Of a stretch of DNA of 64,000 nt, positions 45,746 through 58,113 are shown one piece after another. Position 1 is the stretch's first letter; the number at the start of each line of letters is the position of its first letter. The stretch is taken from positions 62,501 through 126,500 of the forward strand of contig JAKOGI010001269.1 of assembly GCA_029747015.1 (NCBI GenBank), in the 5' to 3' direction. A program made the position numbers and the translations under genes. This DNA is from Carnegiea gigantea. Its lineage: Eukaryota > Streptophyta > Magnoliopsida > Caryophyllales > Cactaceae. The notes under the pieces are model-generated. The model was not told the DNA's origin. It ran no database searches and saw nothing but the letters and a program-made list of their open reading frames with translations.

Positions 45746-47267
45746 TCATTGTGTTGAAATGATTACGAAGTGTTTAAATGTGATGTGTGTGTTTCCCTTT
45801 CCTTGCATATTTAAAATGTAACATGTGTATGGAAGGGGGATGTTTTGACTAATGACTTTTCATGTGTTTTAAATGAACAATAGCCATGTCTAGTAACGAG
45901 CTATGGCCTATTTTAGCTATTCAAATAGTATTTGGGAGGAACCCCTAAAACGTTTTAACAAAAGGGAGATGGGAATTATACGTTGAATGATTTCATTGTT
46001 TGAAACGGAAAACTACTAGCCGTTATGGCCGATACGCTTTGAGTGGCTAAGATAATGTGCTGCGGACAATATGATATAATGTAATGTTTTCCTAGGGGAT
46101 AAGTCCGGATAAACCCTAGAGGCCCTGACGAGGGTTAATGTAATGGTCCGATATGTTATATGTAGCCATCCCGGGAGTAAGAGCTTAAGCATGAGCGTTA
46201 GGTCTCACTATGGGATCGAGGATAGTTCTCACCCAATCAGCACCCTGTAATGATCTTAGGCCACAAGTATTTTCCTTATGAATGAAAAATGTAGTTGGCA
46301 ATTGCCGTCTTAAATGCTTTATGAAAAGAAAGGTTGAAGGTCGACTAATAGTTGATTGAAAGAAAGATGAGCAGTCGTAATACGACTAATATGAATGAAA
46401 ATGCTTTGTTTCATATGATCTCAAGTAGTGTATGGTCAAGTTCTCATGTTTACTCCAGATAGTTACGTTTGCATCAAGTCATTATGTTGCGTTAAGTAAC
46501 TATACTTAGAAAGTGCATGTTGGACGAATGAGTATTAATACATCTCACAATCACGTCCTATGATGCCCATCCTTAACATGCCAACGTTCCTCGCATGAAG
46601 AACACTTTATGTTAATAATATGGTCAAGTGCCCCTAATGTGTATCGCATAGCTCAACGTAACTTGAATACCACGTGCACATTAACAAATGCACACTAAAG
46701 GTCATAGAACTTGGAAAAGGTTTACTTTAGGAAGTGGAGGGGGCACTCATTGAGCACGTAGTGACTCACTCCATTTCCTTCCCCTTTTCCCCTTCCCAGG
46801 TAATGAATGAAAGATTATGCGTGCTGCTTGCTTACGGACATCCAGTCTTCCAGAAAGTGTTCTTATGTTGCTGCTGCTTGCTGAAGCTGCCATGTCCTTC
46901 TTTGTTAGATGTAATGTAAAGAGTAAACATGTAGTTGGCTCTGGACTATCTGCGAACCATGTAACTAACTGTATGACTGTTGTAAAGGCATAAGCCTCAA
47001 CCGCGAGTGTGTGACTCGCTGGAAACTCCTATTTCCTTTTTGAATTTTAGTTGTAATGATACAGGTACCCTACAAATTATAATGTAAATTATGGAAATGT
47101 TGATATTACAGACGGAACTCTGCCGGATTCGTCCCAGGTTTTTCTAACCTAAGCTAAAGTTGGGTAAAAATTAAGAAGAAAATTAAAAGAAGAAGAGCCT
47201 TAAGGGTCTCCTCGGGGGATCCTGGTGGTGTGACATCCCTGGTAGGTAGTGGGGGTGTTACACATGG

Positions 47268-48410
47268 GATCACAATTACCAAAGAAAAAACACTAATCCC
47301 CAAAGAAAAAGAAAAAACTTTTTAGATTTTTGAAAATTTTTGAAAAATATGTATAAATGGGCACCTCACCCCCACTCTAAAACTCAATAATATCCTCATT
47401 GTGGGAACTAAGGCACCAAAAGGCAACACATAAGCTATATAACTGCAAAACCAACATAAATGCACAAGTTTGTACAAATTGGACACCACCAAAAATCAAA
47501 AACAAAACCAAAAACAAAATATCTAGAATCAAAATCAAAATCACAAAAGAAATTAAAACAAAAACCAATTCTAAAATGAAACAAAACAAAACCAAAACAC
47601 AAAAAATACTAAAATAAAAACAAAACAAAACCAAGGACCTACTAAATACAAAACAAACAAAAAGAATACCACCAATACATGAAACACAGCTAAAACATAC
47701 TAAAAAAAACAAAAAATACCCAACATAAACAAAGAACCACCAAATAAAAGAAAAAAGAAAAATAAAACTGAAACAAAACAAGACTCAAAAGAAAAGAAAA
47801 CCAAAACCACTAAAACACCCAAAAAAAAAAAATTAAACAAAAACAAACCAAAGAAAAACCAAAACTCATAAAACCAAGGAAACAAAACACTCAACTAAAT
47901 ATATTTAAAAAAACAATCTTAGATATTCACAAATATTCATAATCCTACATATTCACAACTAACAAGTATTCATAAAACAAAATACACAATAACATAACCA
48001 AGGGTGATCATAGCCAACTTGGCTCAATAAATCCCAAATATCTCCTCAAGATTGATCACACACACAATTACAATCCTAAATATCCACAACTATGCACAAA
48101 AAGAAAGAAAAGAAATGAAAAAGAAGAATAAGGAAGGGGTGGAACGATCATACCAGCTTGGATACTGATTATACCCAAAATAATGCCTCACTCATATGAT
48201 GTCGAGGAGGACCATGAAGAATCAACCACTCCATCATAACTCACAAGCTACTACTCATCAAAACTGACTAAAAGCTCAAAGCAACTTATCAAACATTCGG
48301 GCAGAATCCTCATAGAAATAAAAATTGTCAGAAACTGGAGGTGCAACCTAGATAAAGTGCATAAATGGAATGCAACTCAAGACTCTCTTGAGCTTATCAA
48401 AGCTCTCAGC
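47268..48410 (-). other. Tat-like element internal noncoding, A/C-rich
   Basis: Continuation of 33990-34693 after the chromovirus. 47400-47900 is a low-complexity A/C tract with very few G or T bases (caaaac-type repeats), paralogous to 57000-57480. Long minus-strand frames across it (Phe/Leu/Val-rich) arise from composition. 47940-48410 is ordinary AT-rich sequence, also shared with the copy at 57480-57970. Confidence 0.6.
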
Positions 48411-49130
48411 CTAATCAAACGAGAGATATGTACATGCAAAATCAGACGCACAAGTCAATGGCCTAACAATGATGTGATTATATGAATGCAAAAGCCAATG
48501 AGAGTGGTCTGAATGACTGAATTGAAGTCCAACATCCCTAAAGGGGAAGGAGAGAGGATTACGACAAGGCCAATTAAATGAGATATGAAAATCAAAGCTC
48601 ATAGGATGGTCCAAAGTCAAGTCCTTCACCTTAAAGTGATCCTCGAGTCTCTCTATGTCACTATCATCAAGAGTCTGATCTAAACAAGGAGTGTTAAGCA
48701 CAAAAGTCTCAAACTCTACAAATGCAGACTTGGGAGGGTCTAAAGAAGGAAGAAAAAGGGGAAGGGGAGAAGAAAGGGGTGAAATGGGAAAGGTGGGATC
48801 TAAGTCAGGGGAAATCTCCATAGAAGTGGCATCCCTAAGCTCATCAGGAGGTGTAACCTCACTAAACTCTACATCAGAAGGATCATCACGAGAATGCTCC
48901 CCAGAAAAAGGTATCCTCTGACTCAAATAATATGCCACACTGACTATCAGAACAAGCATTAGTCACAAATCCATCTCTCACGTCAAGCTCTCCTAATGGA
49001 GCGAAGGGAAGAGAGGGGTTGGGGATAATCGAGACATCCTCAGAGGTGTCCAAAGAAATGCTAGTCTCAAGGGGAGATGCATATGCAAAAGAAGGTGAAA
49101 ATATGTCATTCTTAACCTCAAAGTCACATA
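48411..49130 (-). pseudogene. Unrecognised acidic Ser/Pro-rich ORF of Tat-like element
   Basis: The best-preserved part is a 182-codon minus-strand frame (48411-48959): DDPSDVEFSEVTPPDELRD, a Pro/Leu/Ser-rich patch (SPLSSPLPLFLPSLDPP), then LEDHFKVKDLTLDHPMSFD and FPFRDVGLQFSHSDHS. Upstream in another frame (about 48960-49130) is LDTSEDVSIIPNPSLP followed by FAPLGELDVRDG. The related element at 58114-58860 encodes the same order, so the frame was shared by the family ancestor. No domain, catalytic motif or membrane segment was recognised. It follows gag, where protease would be expected in an autonomous element. Frameshifts suggest it is no longer translated whole. Confidence 0.45.
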
Positions 49131-49139
49131 ACGGAGTAT

Positions 49140-49880
49140 CAACTCAACTTTTAGAGCTTAAAGCGTAAGAGACTCAAAATCACCCAACAAACAACCCTGA
49201 GAGTGGTAGGTACTACCCTAAGGTCGGTATCATGCGAAACAGGCATTGTGCTCTCTACATGACCCTTAACCAACTCTGAGAATTGGTCAATGAATGTTTT
49301 TGTCATGTTCTCCATAAACTTCTTATAGTTTTTCACTTCTTGTTTAATTTCATCAATCATAGAGTCTATAGATGTAACATGAGGACAGGACTTGGCATTA
49401 TGGTAAGAAGAATAAGAATAATCACATGCAATAGGAACACATGGAGTATGAGAGTGCTCATAAGATGTACCACCAAACTGACTCTAATCTAAAGGTGTAG
49501 GATGCATTATATGAAGGTCGGGAATTGGGTGACTAAAGGTTGCTCTAGCATTGTCATACTCCCAAGTGTCATGAGCCAAATATTTAAAAAAATCCTAAAT
49601 TTCATCAAGAGTCTTACTGAACAAATATACCAAAGCCCTGGGATACATAGTCTTAACATGGCCCCAATATTTATCATTAAGACGCTCCAAGATCACTTGG
49701 CAAATTCTCCATTTCTCAATGTAATAATGAACAAATTGAGCATAAAAGTCACTCAATCTACTCAAGTATGGCCAAAATATTTCATGCTTAAATTGAGGGA
49801 AATAGAAAATTGCAGTTTTGTATTTAAAATTTTTCAAGTTTTTCAATGTTTATGGGTTTTCAAAGTTTTTTTCATTTTTT
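49140..49880 (-). pseudogene. Tat-like gag C-terminal remnant
   Basis: Minus strand 49595-49846 encodes LSRLSDFYAQFVHYYIEKW, RICQVILERLNDKYWGHV and SKTLDEI, continuing in a neighbouring frame with YLAHDTWEYDNARATFSHP. This is the pattern of the gag C-terminal half in Athila/Tat elements. A coiled stretch (MIDEIKQEVKNYKKFMENMT, 49300-49360) follows. The N-terminal half of gag is missing between here and the primer site only 150 bp away, so gag was already truncated in this element. Confidence 0.55.
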
Positions 49881-50030
49881 TTCAATTTTTAACTTTTCTT
49901 TTTTTTGGATTTTTTTAAAGAAATGAACTAAATTAAGCCACCACTAATAACCGAATAAGCAAAGTATAACAAGATCTATGCAACTAATAAGAAAGCAACT
50001 AAGTAAAAGAAAATGCAACCAAATCTCGTG

Positions 50031-50048
50031 CCATCGTCAACGGCCCAA
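50031..50048 (-). other. Primer binding site, Tat-like element
   Basis: The minus strand reads ttgggccgttgacgatgg, close to the ttggcgccgttgccgggga family of Athila/Tat primer sites, right beside the 5' LTR. One GC step of GGCGCC is lost. It fixes the element's minus orientation. Confidence 0.55.
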
Positions 50049-51248
50049 AAAATTTTTACGATATTTTTAAGTGTGAAATAAAGAGCCGCAAGCGTACGAC
50101 TTTTGCCGTGGTACTTGAGGGTCGTCTCCTTAGGGATAAGGCTGAAATCAAGGTCACCAATGCAACTTATACTATCATGTAACTAAATCAATGAAACTTT
50201 TTCAACAAGTAACAAATGAAATTTACTAAACTAAACTATAATTAGGCAACTACGATTCATGACATTGAAATGAAGCATAGTAAACAATTAAGTTGAACAT
50301 TAATTGAAAGGAAACATTTCTGGTCTTCCTGCCAATCATATGCCTACCTACCAAAATGAGACATCATAAAATCTAATTAAATAGAACTAAAATAACATCA
50401 AATCAAGGCTTGATGATCTATGTACACCTCAAACTAAAGGTCACGAAGCAAAGCCAGAACATAATCAATGGAATAACCTCAAACTCCAGCAGAATTGAAT
50501 TAAAGCTTGCCAGTTTTCAAATCCAGAATTTGTAATTCTAATTAACTCAACTAAAATCAGAACATAATCGAATGAACCAAACTAATAGAAAAATAGAAAA
50601 CAAAGCAACAGGGGAGGAAAGAAGGGAAATCAGAAACCATGACCACCATAAACAGTACTTATGAACTCAATTCAGTAGAATCCAAACAATCAGTGTCCGA
50701 ATGTGAGTAAGTGAGCAACTGTGTTTGAATGGACAGAGGAGAAGTAGAAAACAGAAGCAACAACCTCAAAGCTCCATCAATGGAGTTTCTTCTATGCCTA
50801 AAATAGATTCAAGCAGCAAAATCACAGGAATCAAGCATCATAATCTGGCCACATTTAAATTCCCATCGAGCTTCAAAGCTCATATTCAAACTCGAACAGA
50901 ATGCGAAAACAGAACAGAAACAAGGGAGGGAAATTCGTAACTAATCGAACCCAAATGCCCAAAATTAGTACTCTAGCGTATTCTAGACCATGAATTACAC
51001 TCCAAATTGATGAAATCAAACATCAACTCTATGAAACTTGAAGAACAGATCTGGTCATTGAAAACTAAACAAGGGAGTCAAACTCACCTTAAATTACTGA
51101 AATCGAAACTAAATATTGAAATTACACTACTTAAAGCCCTAAAATTAAACCCAGATTCTCCCCAGCTTCTGTCGCTGCCTCCATTTACACTTGCCCCTGT
51201 CCTCTTCTTGACCGTTGATATGGATGATGGACATGAATGATGTGCTGG

Positions 51249-54017
51249 TAGACCTGACAAATGGGTCATTCGACTCAGGTACAGGTCGGGTCTTAATTCA
51301 ATTCGGGTCACTTTTGGATCAACTATGTTCGAGTCAGGTTCCGGTGAAGTTCGGGCGAAGTTTGGGTTTGGCTCACTATCAACCTTCGGGTCGCGCTCGG
51401 GTGAAGCTCAGGTTCGGGTCACTTACGGGTACCATGTTCAAGTCGGTATGGGTTCAGTTTAGGTGGAATTCAGGTCGAGTCTGGTTCGAGTTGTCTACAG
51501 TAGCCCAGTTCAGATCAGGTACGAGTCGAGTGCAATTTGGGCCGGGTGGGATTCGGTTCAATATTTGGGTCAATATCGGGTCAGGTGTAAATTGGATCGG
51601 GTATAAATCAAGTCGGGTTAATGTTGAATCATTGTATGTTTTCAGTGTAGTCTTCTTTAGTTCTTTACTCTTAAATTGTATTTAAAAGATAAAAACCGTT
51701 CAATTGGATGAACTCTTTTATTCTATATTCTTTTTCTAATACATACTTTAATGATTAATTGATTATACATCTCTGTTTTATATTTAAAACACTTCTTTTT
51801 ACTTGTTTTGTATTTTTGTGTGTGTATGTGTGTGTGTGTGTGTATGTGTGTGTGTGTGTGTGTAATTAATGGAAAATTATATGGGGTTAATTGTAAATTT
51901 ACTAAGAAAGGTAGTAAATTGCAAATACAAGTATATAACCCATCCCTAACGCTATATCAGATGCCCCATGCAATTATCCAAAGGATTATGTGTCGTTAAG
52001 CCAAGTTTCAAGTATCTCAATTGAGTTCATGCCATGACAAAATAAGTAAACCAACCTAACACAAATCAATTGTCAATGGTCTCATTTGTGAGGCCTAATA
52101 CCAAAATATACTTTGAAAAATGAAAAGAAAGATAGAAAATAATGAACTTTTTATTTAGACCCCGGTGTTAGTTCATAACTTCATGTTTGTTATATTTGAA
52201 GTTGATAAAGAAAAACAGGTTGGTTCAAGTCGACATTTTCAATAATAGAATCAATGTTTTTTGATAGCTCGTTAAGTGATCATACATCAGAATTTAAAGA
52301 TTTGTCTTTGTGAGATTAACAATTTGATCTGCATTTGCTCAATGAGTCACAACTCAAAAGCAACGGCAATATATGATTGTGTATGCTCATTGTCGAAACT
52401 TGAGACTTGGAATTTAATTGTCCACAATTCAACTGAGTCACGTTATTAGGATATCATATGCAAACATACATTCTTGAATATGATTATGTAGAATTAAACA
52501 CGTTGTGAAGATGATTTAGAATCGTAGATTAGTAGTGCAGAATTTTTAACAGTAGTCACAGAATAATATTATAAATTTATCATCATAGTGTGCATTGCAT
52601 TAAGTCATTAAGTGAATGAAATAGTAAAATAAGATTATTAGATCCTAATAAGTTTAATAAATTGTTAATTATACTTATGTTTTCTTAATTCCTATTGTGG
52701 CAGAAGATTTTTTTTCTCTCATATTTTTCCTACATATCTATCAAATTAAAAACTTAAAACTCAATTATTTTATTTTTTCCTCTTACATTTTTAATTGATT
52801 TCATTTGTTAAAATTCCCTCTTAAGTTGTTTTTCTTTTCCTACGTAAACTAAACTAATTGAGTTTGAAAAATGTAAAATTCCCCCCAAAAGAGAAAAGAC
52901 TAAAACCCAAAAACAAGTTACTACTTACTAGTCTCTCGGAATCTTACTGGCTAAACCTTTAAATTTTAGAATTTTGGAATTTTTTTATTTTAATTTTAAG
53001 TGAATCAAAGTCTGGAAAGTGAAAACCACTCCCAGTCCCAGACTCCCTCAATCCCTCAACTCCCTCATCTCTACTCTCTCGCTAGTCACTGCCTAAACCT
53101 TAACCCACCCTCAGTCAGTCGACTACTTGTCCATCGTCGCATAAACCTCCGTCAGTCTCCTACTTGTCGGCCGCCACCCAATGCTCCCTCATTCTTGTAC
53201 TCACTGTTAGATTAGCGCTGAAGTGCCGAACCCTCACTCCCTCAGTCTGGTACTCACCAAATGCCCAAGTCACCACGAGCCCTCCTTACTGTATCCCTTC
53301 CCTAGCCCGACTCCTTATTGCATCGTCACCCACTTAGGAGCCCACTGTTCGCTGAGTTCTTGGTCACCAAATTCGTTCAAGTTCAAACATGTATGTCCCT
53401 TATTTTCTGTACATATTAGCTAAATGGGTTGTGTTCTAAATTTTTTGGGTATTGAAATGGTAGTATCTGCTCTCAGGGTTTTGCCTTGGGTGGTTTAAAA
53501 GAGAGACATTTTGCGTTTTGAGAGGTAAATATCAAACTTTGCCTTTATTTTAGTTCTTTATGCTCCATAAATGTTGAATGTTGTGGGTTAACTATATATT
53601 AATTTTCTGGACATTTTTCTCTCTTTCTGTATCAAAATATGAAGTTGAGCATCTCAATTTAGCAAATTTGTTGCCTCTGGACTTATGGGTATACTTCGAT
53701 TCGGGTTATATTCGGTAAAACTGAGTTGGGTAAGAATCAGATCGGGTTTAAATTGAGTACGGCTCGATTCGGGTTTGGGTTGTCCATTTTCAATTCACTT
53801 CGGGTCAGGTCACTACATATTGGGTTTGAATTGGGTCGAGTGATTTCGGGTGTGGGTTATTTCAGTTCATGCTAGAATTTAAGTTTCATTTGGTTATGGA
53901 TCGGTTTACTCCGGGTGTTCAGATCCAAATTTGTTCATCCCATTTCTGGTGTCGGTTCAGGTATGTATCCCGGTCGTTTTGTTTGGGTTTCGGGTCTTGG
54001 GTCAGTTTTGCTAGGTC
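51249..54017. mobile_element. hAT-like insertion in LTR
   Basis: The sister LTR (32273-33989) lacks this 2.77 kb block. The left end TAGACCTGACAAATGGGTCA is partly repeated in inverse at the right end (gggtcagttttgctaggtc). tgtgctgg (51241-51248) and tgtgcactgg (54018-54027) look like an 8-bp duplication with a later 2-bp change. TAG-type ends and an 8-bp duplication suggest a hAT element. Inside are many cgggtc/gggtcggg-like repeats near both ends, a TG microsatellite (51816-51863) and a Pro/Ser-coding-like pyrimidine-rich stretch at 52990-53440. No transposase was found, so it is non-autonomous. Confidence 0.5.
51816..51863. repeat. (TG)n microsatellite
   Basis: About 48 bp of TG repeats with two TA interruptions, inside the hAT-like insertion. 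Confidence 0.85.
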
Positions 54018-54503
54018 TGTGCACTGGCGGTGGTGAGCTAGTCTTGTTGGCGTGGTGGACGCGATTTGGTGTGAGTGCACAGATGATGGTGGGTATGGTG
54101 GTGAGGATGGTAATGATGGAGATGGTGCTGCTGTTGGTGTACGGAGTCGAAGAGAAGAGGGGATGTCAGGGTGAGAGAGAGTGAGAGGGAGAGTGAGTAA
54201 GGGATAATTGGAGGAGGGGGTGGTCATGTGCCCAGCACGTGAGGGCTGGGTAGAATTTGGGGTTTTTTTTCCTTTTTTGGTTCAGATTAGAAAATGAGCC
54301 AAAGCGATGTGGGCTGATGGTTGTTTTGGGTTTTTATGATCCAATTCTTCATTTCCAACAGTTTCTTTAATTTTTCCGATTTTTCTCCATCAGCTACAAA
54401 ATCAAATAAAATCAAATAAATATATAAAAATAATTATTGTTTTAAGCATAAATTAAGTATAAAGGTATCGTAAAAATATCATATTTTTGATGCAAACAGG
54501 AGT

Positions 54504-54905
54504 TTATATGAATACTCTTCCCTCATTTGTGAAATGAACTTGGTTTTAGAGTAGGATTTAGGGTTCTTATGCTATCTTGAGAGGCAATTAGTTTAGACTT
54601 AAGCTTAATTTGTAACCTCATTAAATTTGTTGTTACATTCAAATTAATGATTTAGTGCTTTACTCTTTCTCTCTCTTTCCCTTACAATCTTTTAATTGCA
54701 ATTTTACATTTGCCATGTTTTTCGTTCTTACTCTAGTGCTTTGAGTTGTTACCATTTGGGTTGATTTATGCTTAGAATTTGATGATTTGATTCTCTAATC
54801 TTATTCTCCTTCTTTTTTCTACTCTTAATCTCTCTAATTCTTTTTGAAATGTTACAAATTTATAGCTTTCTATCTCTTGTCAAGTTAGGGTTTTAAAGCC
54901 CATTC
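54504..54905 (-). other. Outer element fragment between two insertions
   Basis: 400 bp of AT-rich noncoding sequence of the outer element, lying between the two Tat-like copies. Nothing recognisable in it. Confidence 0.5.
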
Positions 54906-55845
54906 TGTGATAAATTCAAGTGTAAAATAAATGTCACAAGCGTACGACTTTCATCGTAGTGCTTGAAGGGTAGAGCAGGGGAGGGGGATTCAAGTTAATC
55001 GCTGGCAAAAATCACAACTAGCAAGCTAAATGATTCACCAAAGCTAAAAACAACTCATAATCACAAACTCCCACGCAAATTTGAATCTAAATCCGAAACA
55101 AAGAGGGGAGATGAAGTCGAGAATTGCATCAAAGGACATCCAGGAATCACTTCAATAGCAAACCAAAATTCATCAAAGCATACTCCAATTCAACAATACA
55201 AAGCTGAATTAAAGGAAATTGTAAGCTAAAAATGGATCTGCCATTCGAATTCTGAAATCAAAACAAACCCTAAATTCCTAAAACTCAAATTCAAAATACT
55301 AAGAACTTTAAAATTAAACCAAAAACATAAAACTGAAACCTCGATTAAAACCTCCTTGCGTCACTACCTTCAATCTATACTAAGCCTATTCAATCTCACC
55401 CCTTCATTTGCAAATGTCGTGGACGGTTGTGATGATGGTGTGCTGGATGTTGTCATGGCAATGCGTGGAGGGTTGATGGTGGGCGAGGATGAACGAGATG
55501 GTGGTGCTGGTTGATGGAGTTTTTGGAGAGAGAGAGGGATAGAGATGAGATGATGAGGATGGAAAGTGCGTGAGGTGGTTGTCGGGCTTCTCTGGTTAGC
55601 CCACACCAAGAGAGGAGAGAGAAGATTAAAGAGGAGGCGGTGTGAATCACGTGTTGTGCGCGTGGGGGGCAATGGGTAGAAATCAAGATTTTTTTATTTT
55701 TCGTTTTTCTTGCCTTGCTTTTTTCCAATATATTCAACACCTACAAAATCAAATAAAATCAAATAAAAATCGAAAAATAATAATTATTACGAACATAAAT
55801 TAAACATAAGGGTATTGTAAAAATAACATATTTTTGGCGCAAACA
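54906..55845 (-). repeat. 3' LTR of second Tat-like copy
   Basis: Plus-strand ends TGTGATAAATTC and GGCGCAAACA. It matches the LTR at 32273-33989 at both ends (cgtacgactttcatcgtagt near 54942; the closing 100 bp) but lacks about 0.75 kb of the middle. Confidence 0.65.
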
Positions 55846-57855
55846 AATACCCCACACCAAGATTTTGCTCGTCTTCGAGTAAAACAACTAAAGTACGTAA
55901 AAAGAAACAGAAAATAAGAAAAGGAAAATCCTAACTCACTTTCGTAGGAATCATAGTTGCATTTAGCATATACAACAAGCCCTTTAAACCCCTCGGTTTC
56001 TCTAGTGGGCGAGTTAGGTCTCGTTGAGAGTTTTTAAGCGAAATACCTACAAAAATATTTCAAGAACAAAGAAAAATCTTTTTGGGTCTTTTTAAGGACA
56101 TAAACCTATATACAATTAATGGGAAAATTATGTACACAATCCATGCAATTCTATCACCCTAGTAATCAAGTGAGAAAAGTATGTACAAATAGAACGTATA
56201 ATCAAGAGATAACTAAGTCAAAAAGGCATCCTCACTCTCACTTTTCACCCCACACACCATATGTAGCGATATGGCACCTTGGTGCATGTGCTAATGTATA
56301 TCAATCCTTATGAATCAAGTTGCTGACATTGATACGATCCCTACTTCCTTGCCTAATTGCCTTCTTTGCTCCCTTTTTTCAATGTTTTTTTCCTTTTTTC
56401 AAGAATAACAACGCACACTCCTAAACTCGCTTAACTTACAAATATTCGGGCCTTCCCTAAAAAAGGGTTTTATTCAATTGTGCAAAGCACTTATTTAATT
56501 GCCCAAACAGATGTGTAATCAAGTTAAATAGCACATATTTATGCCAATTAAAAATATGGAATAAAGATAGTGGCTATGAACATTGGTGCCCTAGTTTTTG
56601 TTCACTTTTTAGATTTTTTCCCTTTTTTCCCCTTCTTTTTGCATTTTCAAGAGCTCAAAAGGCAATTTTGACAAAAAAAAGTTCTCATGCCAACTTAACA
56701 ACAAGACCGTAAGAATTGACAAAAAAGTGAGCAAGGTAGGCACAAAATCACACATATGAGACGAGGTTATCGCGAAAAATCAAATCTACATCCTCAAGTA
56801 GACATCTCATCATACAAACTTTATTTACATATAGCTCAATGAGCTAGCCACATGGGATCACAATTGCCAAAGAAAGCACACAAATCCCAAAAGAAAAAGA
56901 AAAAAAATTTTAAATTTTTGAAAATTTTTGAAAAATATATATAAATGGGCACCACCCCCACACCAAAATTTCATAATGTCCTCATTGTGAGAACTAAGGC
57001 ACCAAAAAGCAATCACACAAGCTCTACAGCTGCAAAACCCTATAAAGTCACAAGTATATACAAAGTAGGTCACCAGCAAAATAAAAAACAAAACCAAAAA
57101 CAAAATCACCAAAATCAAAATCAAACCACAACCAAAACCAAAACAAAACCAAACACACATATTTATAAAAACCAAAAACCAAAATCACAAACGAAAGCAA
57201 ACCAAAACCCAAGATCAAAACCAAACAAAACAAAACAAAACTAAAACAATCATAATCACCAAAACAAAAACAAAACATGACCAAAGACCTAATAAATACC
57301 AAACTAAACCAAAAGAAACCTAAAACAAAACAAGAGACAAAAGAAAAGAAAAAGAAAATACAAGACCAAAACAAAACCACTATAGCACCAAAAAGAAAAC
57401 AAAACAAAATATGAAACAAAGGCAAAGTATGAAACAAAAACAAAACCAAACACACAAACCAAGGAAACCAAACACACAACTAAAACATACACAAGAACAG
57501 TCCTCGATATTCACAACTATTCACAATCCTAGATATCCACAACTAACAAATAATCACAAAATCATAACATAATCAAGGGTTTTCAGAGCCAGCTTGGCTC
57601 AACAAATCCCAAATTGCTCCTCAAGATAGATCACCCACAAAATCACAATCCTAAATATCCACAAATAAGTATGAAAAGAAAGAAAATAATCCTAAATATC
57701 CACAACTATGTGCAAAAAGAAAGAAAAGAAAAGAAAAGGAGAAGACGGGAGACGTGGAACGATCATACTAGGTTGGGCATAGATTGTACCCAAACTAAAT
57801 GCCCACTCAGATGACGTCGAGGAGGACCATGAAGCATCAGACGCTCCATCACAAC
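55846..57855 (-). other. Second Tat-like copy, noncoding internal part
   Basis: Paralogous to 33990-34693 joined to 47268-48300. It contains the uninterrupted chromovirus target (catgg, 56851-56855) and the A/C-rich low-complexity tract (57000-57480). No gene. Confidence 0.65.
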
Positions 57856-58113
57856 TCATAAGGAGCTACTCGTATCAAAACCAACCAACAATCGAAGTAG
57901 CTTATCAAACGATCCGGCACATTCCTCATAGAAATGCAAATAGTCGGAAACAGGAGGTGTAACCCAAATCAAGTGCAGAAAAGCAATGAAACTCAAGGCT
58001 CTCTTAAACTTATCAAAGCTCTTAGCACAAACAAAAAAGACATGTGTATATGCAAAATCAAATGCACCAGCCAATGATCTAACAAAGATATGGTTATGTG
58101 AATGCATAAACCA

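Larger units (their letters stand above)
34694..47262 (+). mobile_element. Chromovirus (Tekay-like) LTR retrotransposon
   Basis: A 12.6 kb element with LTRs 34694-38177 and 43764-47262, a perfect 5-bp target duplication catgg (34689-34693 and 47263-47267), an iMet primer site, gag-pol, a C-terminal chromodomain and a polypurine tract. It inserted in the Tat-like element; the homologous uninterrupted sequence at 56835-56880 shows the single catgg expected before insertion. LTR similarity is very high, so this is the youngest large insertion here. One in-frame stop in pol makes the present copy probably unable to move alone. It carries an extra ORF before gag. Confidence 0.93.
43764..47262 (+). 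repeat. 3' LTR of chromovirus
   Basis: 3,499 bp, TGTAAGGGCC ... GGGTGTTACA. It differs from the 5' LTR mainly in the stretch matching 35038-36255 (substitutions, CT-run length, extra 68-bp repeat material), plus two changes in the last 100 bp. It is followed by catgg. Confidence 0.93.
32273..54498 (-). mobile_element. Tat-like Ty3/gypsy element, non-autonomous, split
   Basis: LTRs at 32273-33989 (3') and 50055-54498 (5'), flanked by ggggt (32268-32272) and ggagt (54499-54503), a 5-bp duplication with one mismatch. The primer site at 50031-50048 and the tract ctcaaggacgagc...ggtgtaggagt at 33990-34020 both read on the minus strand, fixing the orientation. Without the chromovirus inserted at 34694-47262 the internal part is only about 3.5 kb. 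It encodes a gag C-terminal remnant and an unrecognised acidic frame, with no pol. It inserted into the leader of the outer element. Confidence 0.75.
50055..54498 (-). repeat. 5' LTR of Tat-like element, with 2.8 kb insertion
   Basis: Aligns with 32273-33989 on either side of the hAT-like insertion (51249-54017). On the plus strand it ends in GATGCAAACA, then the ggagt target copy. The TG at its left end is changed to TT. Substitutions against the other LTR are numerous, indicating an older insertion than the chromovirus. Confidence 0.72.

Noticed and set aside
47377..47894. Long Phe/Leu/Val-rich minus-strand frames that look like membrane proteins
   Set aside because: They arise from the A/C-only low-complexity tract (T/G-rich on the other strand). 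The paralogous tract at 56858-57492 gives similar but non-homologous frames.
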